From assembly GCF_003324525.1 (NCBI RefSeq), contig NZ_QGDC01000005.1, positions 124,001 through 188,000 of the forward strand: 64,000 nt of DNA, written 5' to 3'. The position numbers and the translations under genes were made by a program. The DNA is from Mucilaginibacter hurinus. GTDB lineage: Bacteria; Bacteroidota; Bacteroidia; Sphingobacteriales; Sphingobacteriaceae. Shown piece after piece: positions 44,283 through 52,937 of the stretch (position 1 is the stretch's first letter; each line of letters begins with the position of its first letter). Below the pieces are notes generated by a model. The model worked only from the letters and a program-made list of their open reading frames with translations. It made no database searches and had not been told where the DNA came from.

Positions 44283-46163
44283 ATGCATCGGTTACGATTT
44301 TTTCTTTACATACTGATAGCCGCAAGCATTTTCTCCTGCGATGAAAAGGTTGTAAAAATTCCTGTGGTTGATTTTTTTAAAACTCCTGAAAAAACATTTT
44401 TCCGCATTTCGCCTGATGGCAAGTATATTTCGTATTTAAAGTCATATAAGAGCAAACAAAACCTTTATATCCAATCGCTTGAAAGCGGTAAAGGCTTTAT
44501 GGCCACGAGCTTCACAGATAACCCTGTAACCGACTATTTGTGGACACTTAATAACAAGATAATTTTTACGCAGGATATTGTAGCGAGCGATAGTCTGAAG
44601 ATGTTTGCACTTAATGTGAAAACATTAAACACTTATCCCATTTTAGCCGAGCACAACGTACGATACAGGTTATTTAACGCTAATAAGTTACAACCGGATG
44701 TGTTAACCATATCCTTAAATAAGCGCGACGAAGCTATTTTTGATGTTTATCATTTAAATATTAACACCGGACTTCTTAAACCCTATATCATTAATCCAGG
44801 AGATGTAGTAGAATGGTACACAGATGTCGACGGTAAAATAAGGTTGGCGAGAGCATCTGACGGTGTAAATGCTACAATCATTTTCAGGCCAAATGAAAAG
44901 GCAATGTTTAAGCCGGTTATTACCAGCAACTTCAAAAATAGCGTGCGGCCTATAGCATTCATTGGTAAGTCAAATAATTTTTATGCCTTGTCAAACCTCG
45001 GTAGAGACAAGATGGCGTTGGTTGAAATTAACGCTCAAACCGGTAAAGAAAAGCTTATTTACAAAAGAGACAATGCTGATGTAGCCGGGATAGAATACTT
45101 TAGGGATAAACACAGGCTTGATTATGCATCATGGGAAGAGGCCACACCCCGCAAACACTTTTTTAACGATACGCTTAAAAATGTATTTAATACCCTGCTC
45201 AATCATTTAAGAAGTAATGAAATAAGGGTTGTTGACCGTGATTCGACAGAAAAGAAGTTTGTTATTCTTACCTACTCAGATCACAATCCCGGCAGCTATT
45301 ATCTTTTTGACGTAGGCGAAAACAAGCTATCTAAACTGGGCGACGTAAACTCAAGCATAAAACCTGCTGATTTAAGTGATATGCAACCCATAGCATTTAA
45401 AGCAAGTGATGGTTTACAAATAAATGGCTATTTAACGCTCCCCAAAGGCCGTGGCAAAACAAATTTGCCGTTAGTTGTTATGCCGCATGGAGGGCCATGG
45501 ACACGTAATACGTGGGGTTATAACGCCGAGGTGCAATTTTTGGCCAACCGGGGGTATGCTGTTTTGCAGGTAAACTTTCGCGGGTCAACCGGGTATGGTA
45601 AAGCTTTTCGCAATGCTGGCTTTAAACAAGTTGGCGGTAAAATACAACAGGATATAACCGATGGAGTTAACTGGATGGTATCGCAAAAAGTTGCTAACCC
45701 GCAAAAAATCGCTATTTACGGGGGAGGGTTCGGCGGCTTTTCGGCACTGCACGGGGTTTCATTTCATCCCGAATTATATAAGTGCGCAGTAGTACAGCAC
45801 GGCCTGATAAACTTTTTTACTTATATTAAAGATGCGCCGCCGTTTTATAAGCCATATTTAAAAATGATTTACGAAATGGTTGGTAATCCTGAAACTGATG
45901 CTGAACTTTTCCGGGCTATATCACCGGTATTTCATGCTGATAAGATAAAAGTTCCACTCATAATTTTCCAAGGTGGTAAAGATACCCATACCAACATAGC
46001 CGAACTGAATCAATTTGTACTGGAACTGCGTAAAAAAAATGTTCCGGTAAATTATATTCTGAAAAACGACGAACGTACCATTTTTAGTAATGAGGCCAAC
46101 AGGATTGAGATGTATACCGAGATAGAAAAATTCTTGGAAGCTAACTTAATGGGTAAAAACTAA
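44283..46163 (+). CDS. S9 prolyl-oligopeptidase-like lipoprotein, catalytically degenerate
   Basis: A 626-aa protein with the S9 architecture: a beta-propeller (about residues 25-370) and an alpha/beta-hydrolase domain (about 375-622). The N-terminus looks like a lipoprotein signal with Cys19 after IAASIFS. The hydrolase domain is well kept (PLVVMPHGGPWTRNTWGYN, GYAVLQVNFRGSTGYGKAF), but the nucleophile elbow reads YGGGFGGF, with Gly482 where GGSYGG has the catalytic Ser. The His loop reads NDERTIF, with Thr599 at the normal DEGHGF His. Asp567 (GGKDTHT) remains. It is therefore probably a pseudo-enzyme. It lies 10 bases ahead of a histidine kinase gene, suggesting a sensory or binding role. 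Confidence 0.88.
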   Translation: MHRLRFFLYILIAASIFSCDEKVVKIPVVDFFKTPEKTFFRISPDGKYISYLKSYKSKQNLYIQSLESGKGFMATSFTDNPVTDYLWTLNNKIIFTQDIVASDSLKMFALNVKTLNTYPILAEHNVRYRLFNANKLQPDVLTISLNKRDEAIFDVYHLNINTGLLKPYIINPGDVVEWYTDVDGKIRLARASDGVNATIIFRPNEKAMFKPVITSNFKNSVRPIAFIGKSNNFYALSNLGRDKMALVEINAQTGKEKLIYKRDNADVAGIEYFRDKHRLDYASWEEATPRKHFFNDTLKNVFNTLLNHLRSNEIRVVDRDSTEKKFVILTYSDHNPGSYYLFDVGENKLSKLGDVNSSIKPADLSDMQPIAFKASDGLQINGYLTLPKGRGKTNLPLVVMPHGGPWTRNTWGYNAEVQFLANRGYAVLQVNFRGSTGYGKAFRNAGFKQVGGKIQQDITDGVNWMVSQKVANPQKIAIYGGGFGGFSALHGVSFHPELYKCAVVQHGLINFFTYIKDAPPFYKPYLKMIYEMVGNPETDAELFRAISPVFHADKIKVPLIIFQGGKDTHTNIAELNQFVLELRKKNVPVNYILKNDERTIFSNEANRIEMYTEIEKFLEANLMGKN

Positions 46164-46173
46164 ATTCCCCGGG

Positions 46174-47805
46174 GTGAAAGCACACAAAAATGTATACCGG
46201 AAGAATTTCTCGTTGATCATTGTTTTCCTGATACTGATCACCGTTATCCTTGTAATAGCATTTATTACAGCTTACAACCTCACCGGTAAAAATGTCGAAG
46301 GTGAATTCGCCTCCAAAAAGATAGATGTACTAGAGCAAACTATAAAGCCTTATAACGAATTCTTTGAGAATAAAATTAAGGAGATCACTTCTTACCAGGG
46401 CTTTTTAGATTCTGCGTCTGCCGGAACTTATGCCGCTTCAGTTTTTGAGAGTTATCCGTTTGTACGCCGAACAGTGTTTTATGATATACGTATAGGCAAC
46501 GCTGTTGAAAATGGCAATACTTTAAATATATCGGTAAAATCAGCTTTTGAGTACTATCCCCCCGATCCAAAAATAAAAATTGTAAAAAAAACCAATTTAA
46601 TTCAGGGGAGCGATTTTAAACAAATGGCTGCTAAGTTAAATGACTTTATTGTTCAGTCAGACACCATAAGTGTACCTACGCAGGATGAGTTATTCAGGGC
46701 TTTTTATGATGTTAAGCCTGATAAAATATCATACATGAATATCCCCCGCCGCCAGGATATAAAAATGTATCAGGATTTAATTGAGCATCCGCAACCAACG
46801 GTATTTAAACAAAACATGATAACCTTTTATCTTGACCCGGGTTATCTGAAGATAAAGAACGTGCATAACGAGCTCTACCAAGAAATTACCGTGCAGCCCG
46901 TAGTTTATGATCCGCTTGAGGTACAGGAGGAGAAACTGGTTACTGAAGTTGCTTTGCCGGGAGCTTTTTCAAACTACAAACTTTACTTTGCCTCTGACAA
47001 ATCCTATCTAACCGATGAAATAAACAGGCGGTTTATGCCTCTTGCAGGGTTAGTGATGCTTATATACTTTTTCCTGGTACTTACAGGGTGGCTTATATAC
47101 AGGAACCTGAATGTGAACATTAAACTCTTTAAGTTACAGTACGACTTTATAAACAACTTTACGCACGAATTTAAAACACCGGTGAGTGTTATAAAAATTG
47201 CAGGCTCAAATTTAAGAGGCGAGAGCCCGATGAGCGAACGGCAGCTTAAGCATTATGGCAAGATATTAGATGAAGAAGCAGATAAGCTTAACGACCTGAT
47301 GAACAGGCTGCTCTCATTCACACAGTTAGAGAACCGTTCAATAGCAATTAACAGGGAAGAAGTAGATGTTGCAAAATTTGTTAACGGGTATATAGAAACC
47401 TTTAAAATCAAATATCCCGACTTTAATATTACACTTGATATTTTAGGAGTTAAAACGTTTTTTACTGACCCATTACTACTGGGCAGCGTTTTTCAAAACC
47501 TGATGGAGAATGCGTATAAATATTCGCACAGGGATAAAAAGCATCTCGATATAAAAATATGGCAGCAAAAAAAGAGTATCTTCTTTACTTTTTCTGATAA
47601 AGGTATTGGAATACCAGGCACCGAATTAAGTAATATATTTAAAAAGTTTTACCGGCTGGAGAACCAGTATAATCAAAACGGCAGCGTTGGACTGGGTTTG
47701 GCTTTTTGTAAAGAACTGGTTAACTTTATAAACGGAGATATAACGGTAAAAAGTAAATTGAACCAGGGTTCAGTTTTTACCGTTATACTACCATATCAAT
47801 TATAA
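46174..47805 (+). CDS. Membrane sensor histidine kinase
   Basis: A 543-aa two-component sensor. The first helix (about residues 12-34) is followed by a periplasmic region of about 250 residues with no domain I recognise, the second helix (about 288-312, LAGLVMLIYFFLVLTGWLIY) and the kinase core. The H-box is NFTHEFKTPVSV with phospho-acceptor His331, the N-box is VFQNLMENAYKYSH, and the G-boxes are FSDKGIGIPG and GSVGLGLAF. The start is GTG at 46174, 10 bases after the S9-like gene; no ATG is available near it. The response regulator begins two bases after its stop codon. Confidence 0.92.
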   Translation: MKAHKNVYRKNFSLIIVFLILITVILVIAFITAYNLTGKNVEGEFASKKIDVLEQTIKPYNEFFENKIKEITSYQGFLDSASAGTYAASVFESYPFVRRTVFYDIRIGNAVENGNTLNISVKSAFEYYPPDPKIKIVKKTNLIQGSDFKQMAAKLNDFIVQSDTISVPTQDELFRAFYDVKPDKISYMNIPRRQDIKMYQDLIEHPQPTVFKQNMITFYLDPGYLKIKNVHNELYQEITVQPVVYDPLEVQEEKLVTEVALPGAFSNYKLYFASDKSYLTDEINRRFMPLAGLVMLIYFFLVLTGWLIYRNLNVNIKLFKLQYDFINNFTHEFKTPVSVIKIAGSNLRGESPMSERQLKHYGKILDEEADKLNDLMNRLLSFTQLENRSIAINREEVDVAKFVNGYIETFKIKYPDFNITLDILGVKTFFTDPLLLGSVFQNLMENAYKYSHRDKKHLDIKIWQQKKSIFFTFSDKGIGIPGTELSNIFKKFYRLENQYNQNGSVGLGLAFCKELVNFINGDITVKSKLNQGSVFTVILPYQL

Positions 47806-47806
47806 T

Positions 47807-48496
47807 ATGAGCAAAGAGATAAAGATTGCGCTGATTGAAGATGACGAAAACCTTCGTTTCCTGGTAGCAGAACGTCTACAGTCCGAGGGATATAAAGTAC
47901 TAGAAGCCGGCAATGGCGACGACGCTGAAAAAATAATATTGGAGCATGATCCGGATATTGTATTACTGGATTGGATGCTGCCCGGCAAACAAGGGTCTGA
48001 TGTGTGTATCAGCATACGCGAAAGCGGATTTGATAAGCTGGTGATAATGATGACGGCTAAAGCCCAGGACGTGGATAAAATCGAAGCGTACAACTTTGGC
48101 GTATCAGATTACATTACCAAGCCATTTAATATGGATGTGCTGATAGCGATGATAGACAATAAAATCAAATTCTCGCTGAATAGCGACAAGAGCGAATCAT
48201 ATAAGTTTGCTAATATGGAGCATCATCCTAATACGCATCTTTTAATAAAAGACGGCAGGAAGGTAGAGCTTACCATACTTGAGAACCGCATATTGTTGTA
48301 TTTCCTTAAAAATAAAAATAAGGTAATTAACCGCGAGGAGCTGATGATGGAGGTTTGGGGCTACAATGCCGATGTAAATACGCGTACCCTTGACATGCAC
48401 ATTGTGCGGTTGCGTAAAAAAATAGAAAGCAACCCGGATTCGCCGCAGTATTTGCAAACTGTTAGAGGTATTGGTTATAAGTTCGCCTACGAATAA
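47807..48496 (+). CDS. OmpR-type response regulator
   Basis: A 229-aa DNA-binding response regulator. The receiver (about 1-120) has the acidic pair in ALIEDDENL, the phospho-acceptor Asp55 in IVLLDWMLPG, Thr in MMTAKAQD and Lys in DYITKPFN. The winged helix (about 135-229) has the INREELMMEVWGYNADVNTRTLDMHIVRLRKKIE signature and ends TVRGIGYKFAYE. It is the partner of the kinase one base upstream. Target promoters cannot be identified here. Confidence 0.95.
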   Translation: MSKEIKIALIEDDENLRFLVAERLQSEGYKVLEAGNGDDAEKIILEHDPDIVLLDWMLPGKQGSDVCISIRESGFDKLVIMMTAKAQDVDKIEAYNFGVSDYITKPFNMDVLIAMIDNKIKFSLNSDKSESYKFANMEHHPNTHLLIKDGRKVELTILENRILLYFLKNKNKVINREELMMEVWGYNADVNTRTLDMHIVRLRKKIESNPDSPQYLQTVRGIGYKFAYE

Positions 48497-48541
48497 ATAC
48501 CGTTTAACGCCTGGCAGTTCTGTTTCAAGTGTTCTGTATTT

Positions 48542-49180
48542 TTATGAGTTTAAGGCTTTTCTCCATGCCTGGGTTTGTACAAACCCGCTGTAAAAGTCCT
48601 TCTCTTCAATGAGTTGGCACCCTGCTTTGCTTAAGCACTGTTTAATATCGGGTATTCGTGATGTTGGTATGTCGCTAAAAAGTTTAAAAAAAGCGTACAT
48701 CCCTTTTAATAATAGCCACTGCCACCACTTTCCTGTAAACTGGAAGTCGGTATTTAGCCACAATCCACCTGGTTTTAATTGCCTGCTGATGTGTGGAACC
48801 ATAGTTTTCAAAACCTCATCACTATAATTGTCGAATAAAAAAGGGGTAATTACGATATCGAACTCGCCAGGTGTATCAACGTCTTCGATAGCCGAATGCA
48901 CAAAATTAATTTTGTTGCCGCCTGTGTTTCGCTTTCGGGCTCTTGTTATCATTTTTTCTGCTACCTCTACATATGTTATTGACAAACTCCCTGGGTGTTT
49001 TTTAGCAATACTTTCCAATATAATCCCGGTGCCGCCGCCAATGATAAGTATGTGTGAATAAGGCTGTATATACTTAAGTAAGTAACCCTGGGCATTGATA
49101 AGAGAACGGCCATATACCAAAGTTGATAAGCCATCATAAAACCACGCTGTTTTATTATAGTTAGCTGGCATCTCCGGCAA
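48542..49180 (-). CDS. Class I SAM-dependent methyltransferase
   Basis: A 212-aa methyltransferase. Motif I is HILIIGGGTGIILESIAKKHPG near residue 45, then the acidic YVEVAEKMITRAR and the DIVITPFLFDNYSD strand, ending with RQLKPGGLWLNTDFQ. It resembles the ubiquinone/menaquinone-type group, but the acceptor is unknown. Its first 20 bases overlap the end of the UbiA-like gene, so the two are coupled. Together they could modify one prenylated compound, which is inference. Confidence 0.85.
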   Translation of the reverse strand: MPEMPANYNKTAWFYDGLSTLVYGRSLINAQGYLLKYIQPYSHILIIGGGTGIILESIAKKHPGSLSITYVEVAEKMITRARKRNTGGNKINFVHSAIEDVDTPGEFDIVITPFLFDNYSDEVLKTMVPHISRQLKPGGLWLNTDFQFTGKWWQWLLLKGMYAFFKLFSDIPTSRIPDIKQCLSKAGCQLIEEKDFYSGFVQTQAWRKALNS

Positions 49181-50051
49181 TCAAATTAAAAGTTACCAGC
49201 GCTATGTATTGTAAAATAAGGACGCCATCCAGGTACAAAAAATAATAATACTCGTTTTTTTGCCAGGTAGATTTAAAAATAAGCCAGCCCGTTAAAAGCG
49301 CTACTGCAGTCAGCGCAAAAAAATCTGTGCTGAATCCTGCATTTTTAAACATAAACAGGAATATGATATATCCCGCAAGTAATAACTGGCAAAACAGGTA
49401 AGCATTCTTTTCGCCCCAAACCGTAGGTATGGTTTTAAGGCCGGCTTGCCGGTCGTGAAACAGGTCGCGTATGTCAAACGGTACTGTAAGTGCTGCGATA
49501 AATAAGAAGCGCTTTGCCAGCAAGATCACCGCATCGCGCATACTGATATCAACCAGGTGCTTGTGCTGCGCCTCAAATACCGGCAATAGCACGCAGCTGC
49601 CTACCCAAACTACGGTAATAAGCACAGGTTTTAGTCCGGGTATATTGCGCAACCCAAACCGTTGTTCGCCAACGCTGAAAAGCGGCAAGCCATAGCATAC
49701 CGATATAGCTCCCATAAACATAAGCAGTATTTTTGACTGCATGGACACCATAAAGAACAAAGGAATGAGTGACAGCAGGCATATAATGGTAAAAGTTACC
49801 ATTAACCGGTAATGCGAAAAAAACCAGCGTACGCGCAAATAACCAGATGCGTTTGGATTTTTGGGACGGGTTATAAGTATACAAAAATTATATAAACCCA
49901 ACGTTGCTGTAAAAAGCAGTGCCAGTACGGCATACACGGGCGATACTTTGATTAAATGAAAAGTAACCAGGGCCTGCGCTACCGCACACAATGCCATAAA
50001 TACATTGCTGAACAACAGGAAGTTCAACACCGGCTGCAGTTTCTTTTTCAT
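49161..50051 (-). CDS. UbiA-like membrane protein lacking the first Asp motif
   Basis: A 296-aa polytopic membrane protein with about eight or nine helices and the shape of UbiA prenyltransferases. The second Asp-rich region is perfect: FDIRDLFHDRQAGLKTIPTVWG. The first region, which normally carries NDxxDxxxD, reads LYNFCILITRPKNP and has no Asp. The enzyme may therefore use another acceptor or have lost prenyl transfer. The ATG at 50051 is taken; a GTG at 50057 is possible. It precedes the methyltransferase (20-base overlap) and follows the metallophosphoesterase by 21 bases. Confidence 0.8.
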   Translation of the reverse strand: MKKKLQPVLNFLLFSNVFMALCAVAQALVTFHLIKVSPVYAVLALLFTATLGLYNFCILITRPKNPNASGYLRVRWFFSHYRLMVTFTIICLLSLIPLFFMVSMQSKILLMFMGAISVCYGLPLFSVGEQRFGLRNIPGLKPVLITVVWVGSCVLLPVFEAQHKHLVDISMRDAVILLAKRFLFIAALTVPFDIRDLFHDRQAGLKTIPTVWGEKNAYLFCQLLLAGYIIFLFMFKNAGFSTDFFALTAVALLTGWLIFKSTWQKNEYYYFLYLDGVLILQYIALVTFNLIAGDAS

Positions 50052-50072
50052 AAACACGTCAGCCGGACGTCC

Positions 50073-51338
50073 TTAAGTTACATCAGGGTTGTCGCCGGCT
50101 TTCAATTCAAATATCGTTATCTCGGGCAAAATACCAACTCTGCCGGTATAACCTATAAAACCGAACCCTACGTTTACATATAATTGCTGGTTTCCCTCGC
50201 GGTATAAGCCAGCCCAGTCGCGGTATACATATTTTATCGGGCTCCATTGAAAATCATCTGTGCGCACGCCAAACTGCATCCCATGTGTATGTCCGGAAAA
50301 CATCGCATCTATTTGCGGGTATTGCGGCAAAACCTGCGCACGCCAGTGCGAAGGATCATGCGACAACAGCAGTTTTACAGGCAAATCATCGGTATCTTTC
50401 ACGGCCAAATCCATTCGCCCATATTTCGGAAAGCGGCTTAATTCACCCCAGTTTTCCACACCTAATATGCCTATCTCCTCGCCATCAACTTTAACACGCT
50501 CATGGGTGTTCATCAGCAGTTTCCAACCCATGTTTTTATGAGTGGTTACCAGGTCGTCAAAGTTCTTCTGTTTAGCTGCGGCATCCGGCCACCAGCAGTA
50601 GTCGCCATAATCATGGTTTCCTGTGGTAGAGTATACGCCCAACGGCGCTTTTATCTTGCTGAATATGTCCTGGTAGTTGCGCATCTCGCTGGTCATGTCG
50701 TTTACCAGGTCCCCGGTAAAAAAAACCATATCAGGCTCTTCGCCCATCAGCAAATCAACTCCGCCTGCAACCGCTTTTTTGTTATAAAAACTGCCTGAAT
50801 GTATATCTGATATCTGGGCAATCCTCATACCGTCAAACGCCTTTGGCAGGTTGCGCAGGTATAATTTACGCCGTCGCACCCGGTAGTCATAAACGCTGGA
50901 AGCAGACCCGTAAACCATTGCGCCTAATGGCACCGCGGCTGCAAGTAATCCGGCCTTTAATAAAAATGCCGAACGGGGAATTGCCGGTAACTCATCACTG
51001 TCTTTATCAACGGGCTTTGGTAATGTTTTAAAAGCGCTTTTTACCCAGCGGCGTACGTCATCAGCAAAAACGAACATGATAAAAACCGTTTTGGTTATCA
51101 GCTGTAAAAAGAACAGCAACAGTATGGCGGCCCGTATACCTACTCCCAGTTTTACATATACACTAAGATATAAGCCGGCTATCAGCAAAACAGTAATGCT
51201 GTAAAAGAATACCGCAAATTTTCGGCTCTTTAAAAAGTGCCATTTTGGAAATGCTCCTCTTATCCCTTGTATAACATAAATATCGGCTACTAAAAGTATA
51301 AGGCTGATTATAGTAACCGTTAGTCCTTTTCCGTGCAT
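50073..51338 (-). CDS. Membrane-anchored metallophosphoesterase
   Basis: A 421-aa calcineurin-like phosphoesterase with four or five N-terminal helices (residues about 1-165) and a soluble catalytic domain. The metal motifs are complete: AQISDIHSGSF, FFTGDLVND, TTGNHDYGD, LSHDPSHW and FSGHTHGMQFG. This is the arrangement of the YkuE/YaeI-like group, some of which act on UDP-diacylglucosamine or other phospholipids. Its substrate is unknown. The stop of the upstream AAA ATPase gene lies 8 bases before its ATG. Confidence 0.88.
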   Translation of the reverse strand: MHGKGLTVTIISLILLVADIYVIQGIRGAFPKWHFLKSRKFAVFFYSITVLLIAGLYLSVYVKLGVGIRAAILLLFFLQLITKTVFIMFVFADDVRRWVKSAFKTLPKPVDKDSDELPAIPRSAFLLKAGLLAAAVPLGAMVYGSASSVYDYRVRRRKLYLRNLPKAFDGMRIAQISDIHSGSFYNKKAVAGGVDLLMGEEPDMVFFTGDLVNDMTSEMRNYQDIFSKIKAPLGVYSTTGNHDYGDYCWWPDAAAKQKNFDDLVTTHKNMGWKLLMNTHERVKVDGEEIGILGVENWGELSRFPKYGRMDLAVKDTDDLPVKLLLSHDPSHWRAQVLPQYPQIDAMFSGHTHGMQFGVRTDDFQWSPIKYVYRDWAGLYREGNQQLYVNVGFGFIGYTGRVGILPEITIFELKAGDNPDVT

Positions 51339-51346
51339 GTTGTTAG

Positions 51347-52849
51347 TTAATACCGGTCGTCATCCAGGTCGATATCATCTTCGTCGGGCTGCAGGTTAAA
51401 TAAGCTGTTAAACATGTCTGAAAAGGCGAATCCATTATCTAAAAAACCCTTGTTTAATTGCGAAAACTCTGCCAGGCCGTGCAAAACAAATTCCATTAGC
51501 AGCAACTGCTGGCTCTCGCTCAGTTGCGGATGAAACTGCTTTATAACTGCCTTTAATCCCGGCACCGAATTTAACGCTTTTTTATATTCACCGGCTGGTA
51601 AATCATCAACTAATGACAGGCTGTTACCATTGCCAAACCAATTGATGATGGCGGCATAAGGATTAGGGGACTTTGATTTTTTGGCTTTTTCAGGATCCGG
51701 GAAAAATTGTAGCAGCAGGGTCTTAATAGCTTTTCCTATCAGGATATTGGCAACTTTGGCCGGACCTTCCAGCTCACCTTCGTAAACCAACTCTATTTTT
51801 CCGGTAATGGCGGGTATAACTCCTAAAAAGTCTGATATACGTACAAACGTGCTTTCCTCATTATTAATAATCATCCGGCGCTCGGCATTGCTTATGAGGT
51901 TTTCGTAGGCCGATATGGTAAGGCGGGCAGAGACTCCGGATTTTTTATCAATATATTCAGAGTTCCGGGCCTCAAATGCTATTTGTTCAACCAGGTCTTT
52001 AACTAGTCCGTCAGCCTCAATGGTGTTTCGTTGCGAGTCTGTAAGCAGTGCTTCCTGCTGTGTTATCTTGCGTGATATTTCTACGGAGCGCGGGTAATGC
52101 GTTAATATCTGGCTTTCTATCCTGTCTTTTAATGGCGTTACTATAGAACCGCGGTTGGTATAATCTTCAGGGTTGGCTGTAAAAACAAATTGAATGTCAA
52201 GCGGAAGCCTTAATTTAAAGCCTCGTATCTGTATATCCTTTTCTTGCAAAATGTTAAATAATGATACCTGGATACGCGCCTGCAAATCAGGCAGCTCGTT
52301 AATTACAAATATGCCCCGGTGTGCACGCGGTATTAAGCCGAAATGTATAACCCGCTCATCAGAGTAGGTTAGTTTTAAAGTAGCGGCCTTTATCGGGTCA
52401 ACATCGCCGATCAGGTCGGCAACGGTTACATCGGGCGTAGCAAGTTTCTCGGTATAGCGTTCAGAACGATGTATCCAGGCTATAGGAGTACTGTCGCCCT
52501 TTGTTTCTACTTCACTATGCCCAAACCACGATATAGGGTTCAGCGGATCGTCAAACAGTTCTGATCCGGCAATATAAGGCACATATTCGTCAAGCAGGTT
52601 AACCAATAGGCGCGCAATACGTGTTTTGGCTTGTCCGCGCAAGCCCAGCAACAGTATATTGTGCCGTGATAGTATAGCCGTTTGCAAATCGGGAATAACA
52701 GTATCTTCAAAACCTATGATTCCCTCAAAGCCATCTTCGCTATGTTTTAGCTGAGCTATCAGATTTTCGCGTAATTCTTCTTTTACAGACCGGCTCTTAT
52801 AGCCTGCTTTTTTTAGCTCGCCAAGTGTTTTTATGTTTGTTATAGTCAT
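51347..52849 (-). CDS. MoxR/Mg-chelatase-type AAA+ ATPase
   Basis: A 500-aa AAA+ protein of the magnesium-chelatase/MoxR clade. The P-loop is LLGLRGQAKTRIAR, Walker B reads GIFVINELPDL (Asn instead of the usual Asp before Glu), and the region NILQEKDIQIRGFKLRLPLDIQFVFTANPEDYTNRGS has the inserted hairpin and sensor-1 Asn. A C-terminal region of about 180 residues follows. Such ATPases act with VWA proteins, and one is encoded just upstream (88 bases away). The ATG at 52849 is taken; TTG at 52870 would add seven residues. Confidence 0.88.
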   Translation of the reverse strand: MTITNIKTLGELKKAGYKSRSVKEELRENLIAQLKHSEDGFEGIIGFEDTVIPDLQTAILSRHNILLLGLRGQAKTRIARLLVNLLDEYVPYIAGSELFDDPLNPISWFGHSEVETKGDSTPIAWIHRSERYTEKLATPDVTVADLIGDVDPIKAATLKLTYSDERVIHFGLIPRAHRGIFVINELPDLQARIQVSLFNILQEKDIQIRGFKLRLPLDIQFVFTANPEDYTNRGSIVTPLKDRIESQILTHYPRSVEISRKITQQEALLTDSQRNTIEADGLVKDLVEQIAFEARNSEYIDKKSGVSARLTISAYENLISNAERRMIINNEESTFVRISDFLGVIPAITGKIELVYEGELEGPAKVANILIGKAIKTLLLQFFPDPEKAKKSKSPNPYAAIINWFGNGNSLSLVDDLPAGEYKKALNSVPGLKAVIKQFHPQLSESQQLLLMEFVLHGLAEFSQLNKGFLDNGFAFSDMFNSLFNLQPDEDDIDLDDDRY

Positions 52850-52937
52850 TATCGTTTTTGATCTCACCAATCAAAATATCATTCACTGGTGATAGTATTT
52901 TGTAATTCTTTAATATATAAATCCCGGTTCAGACAAT

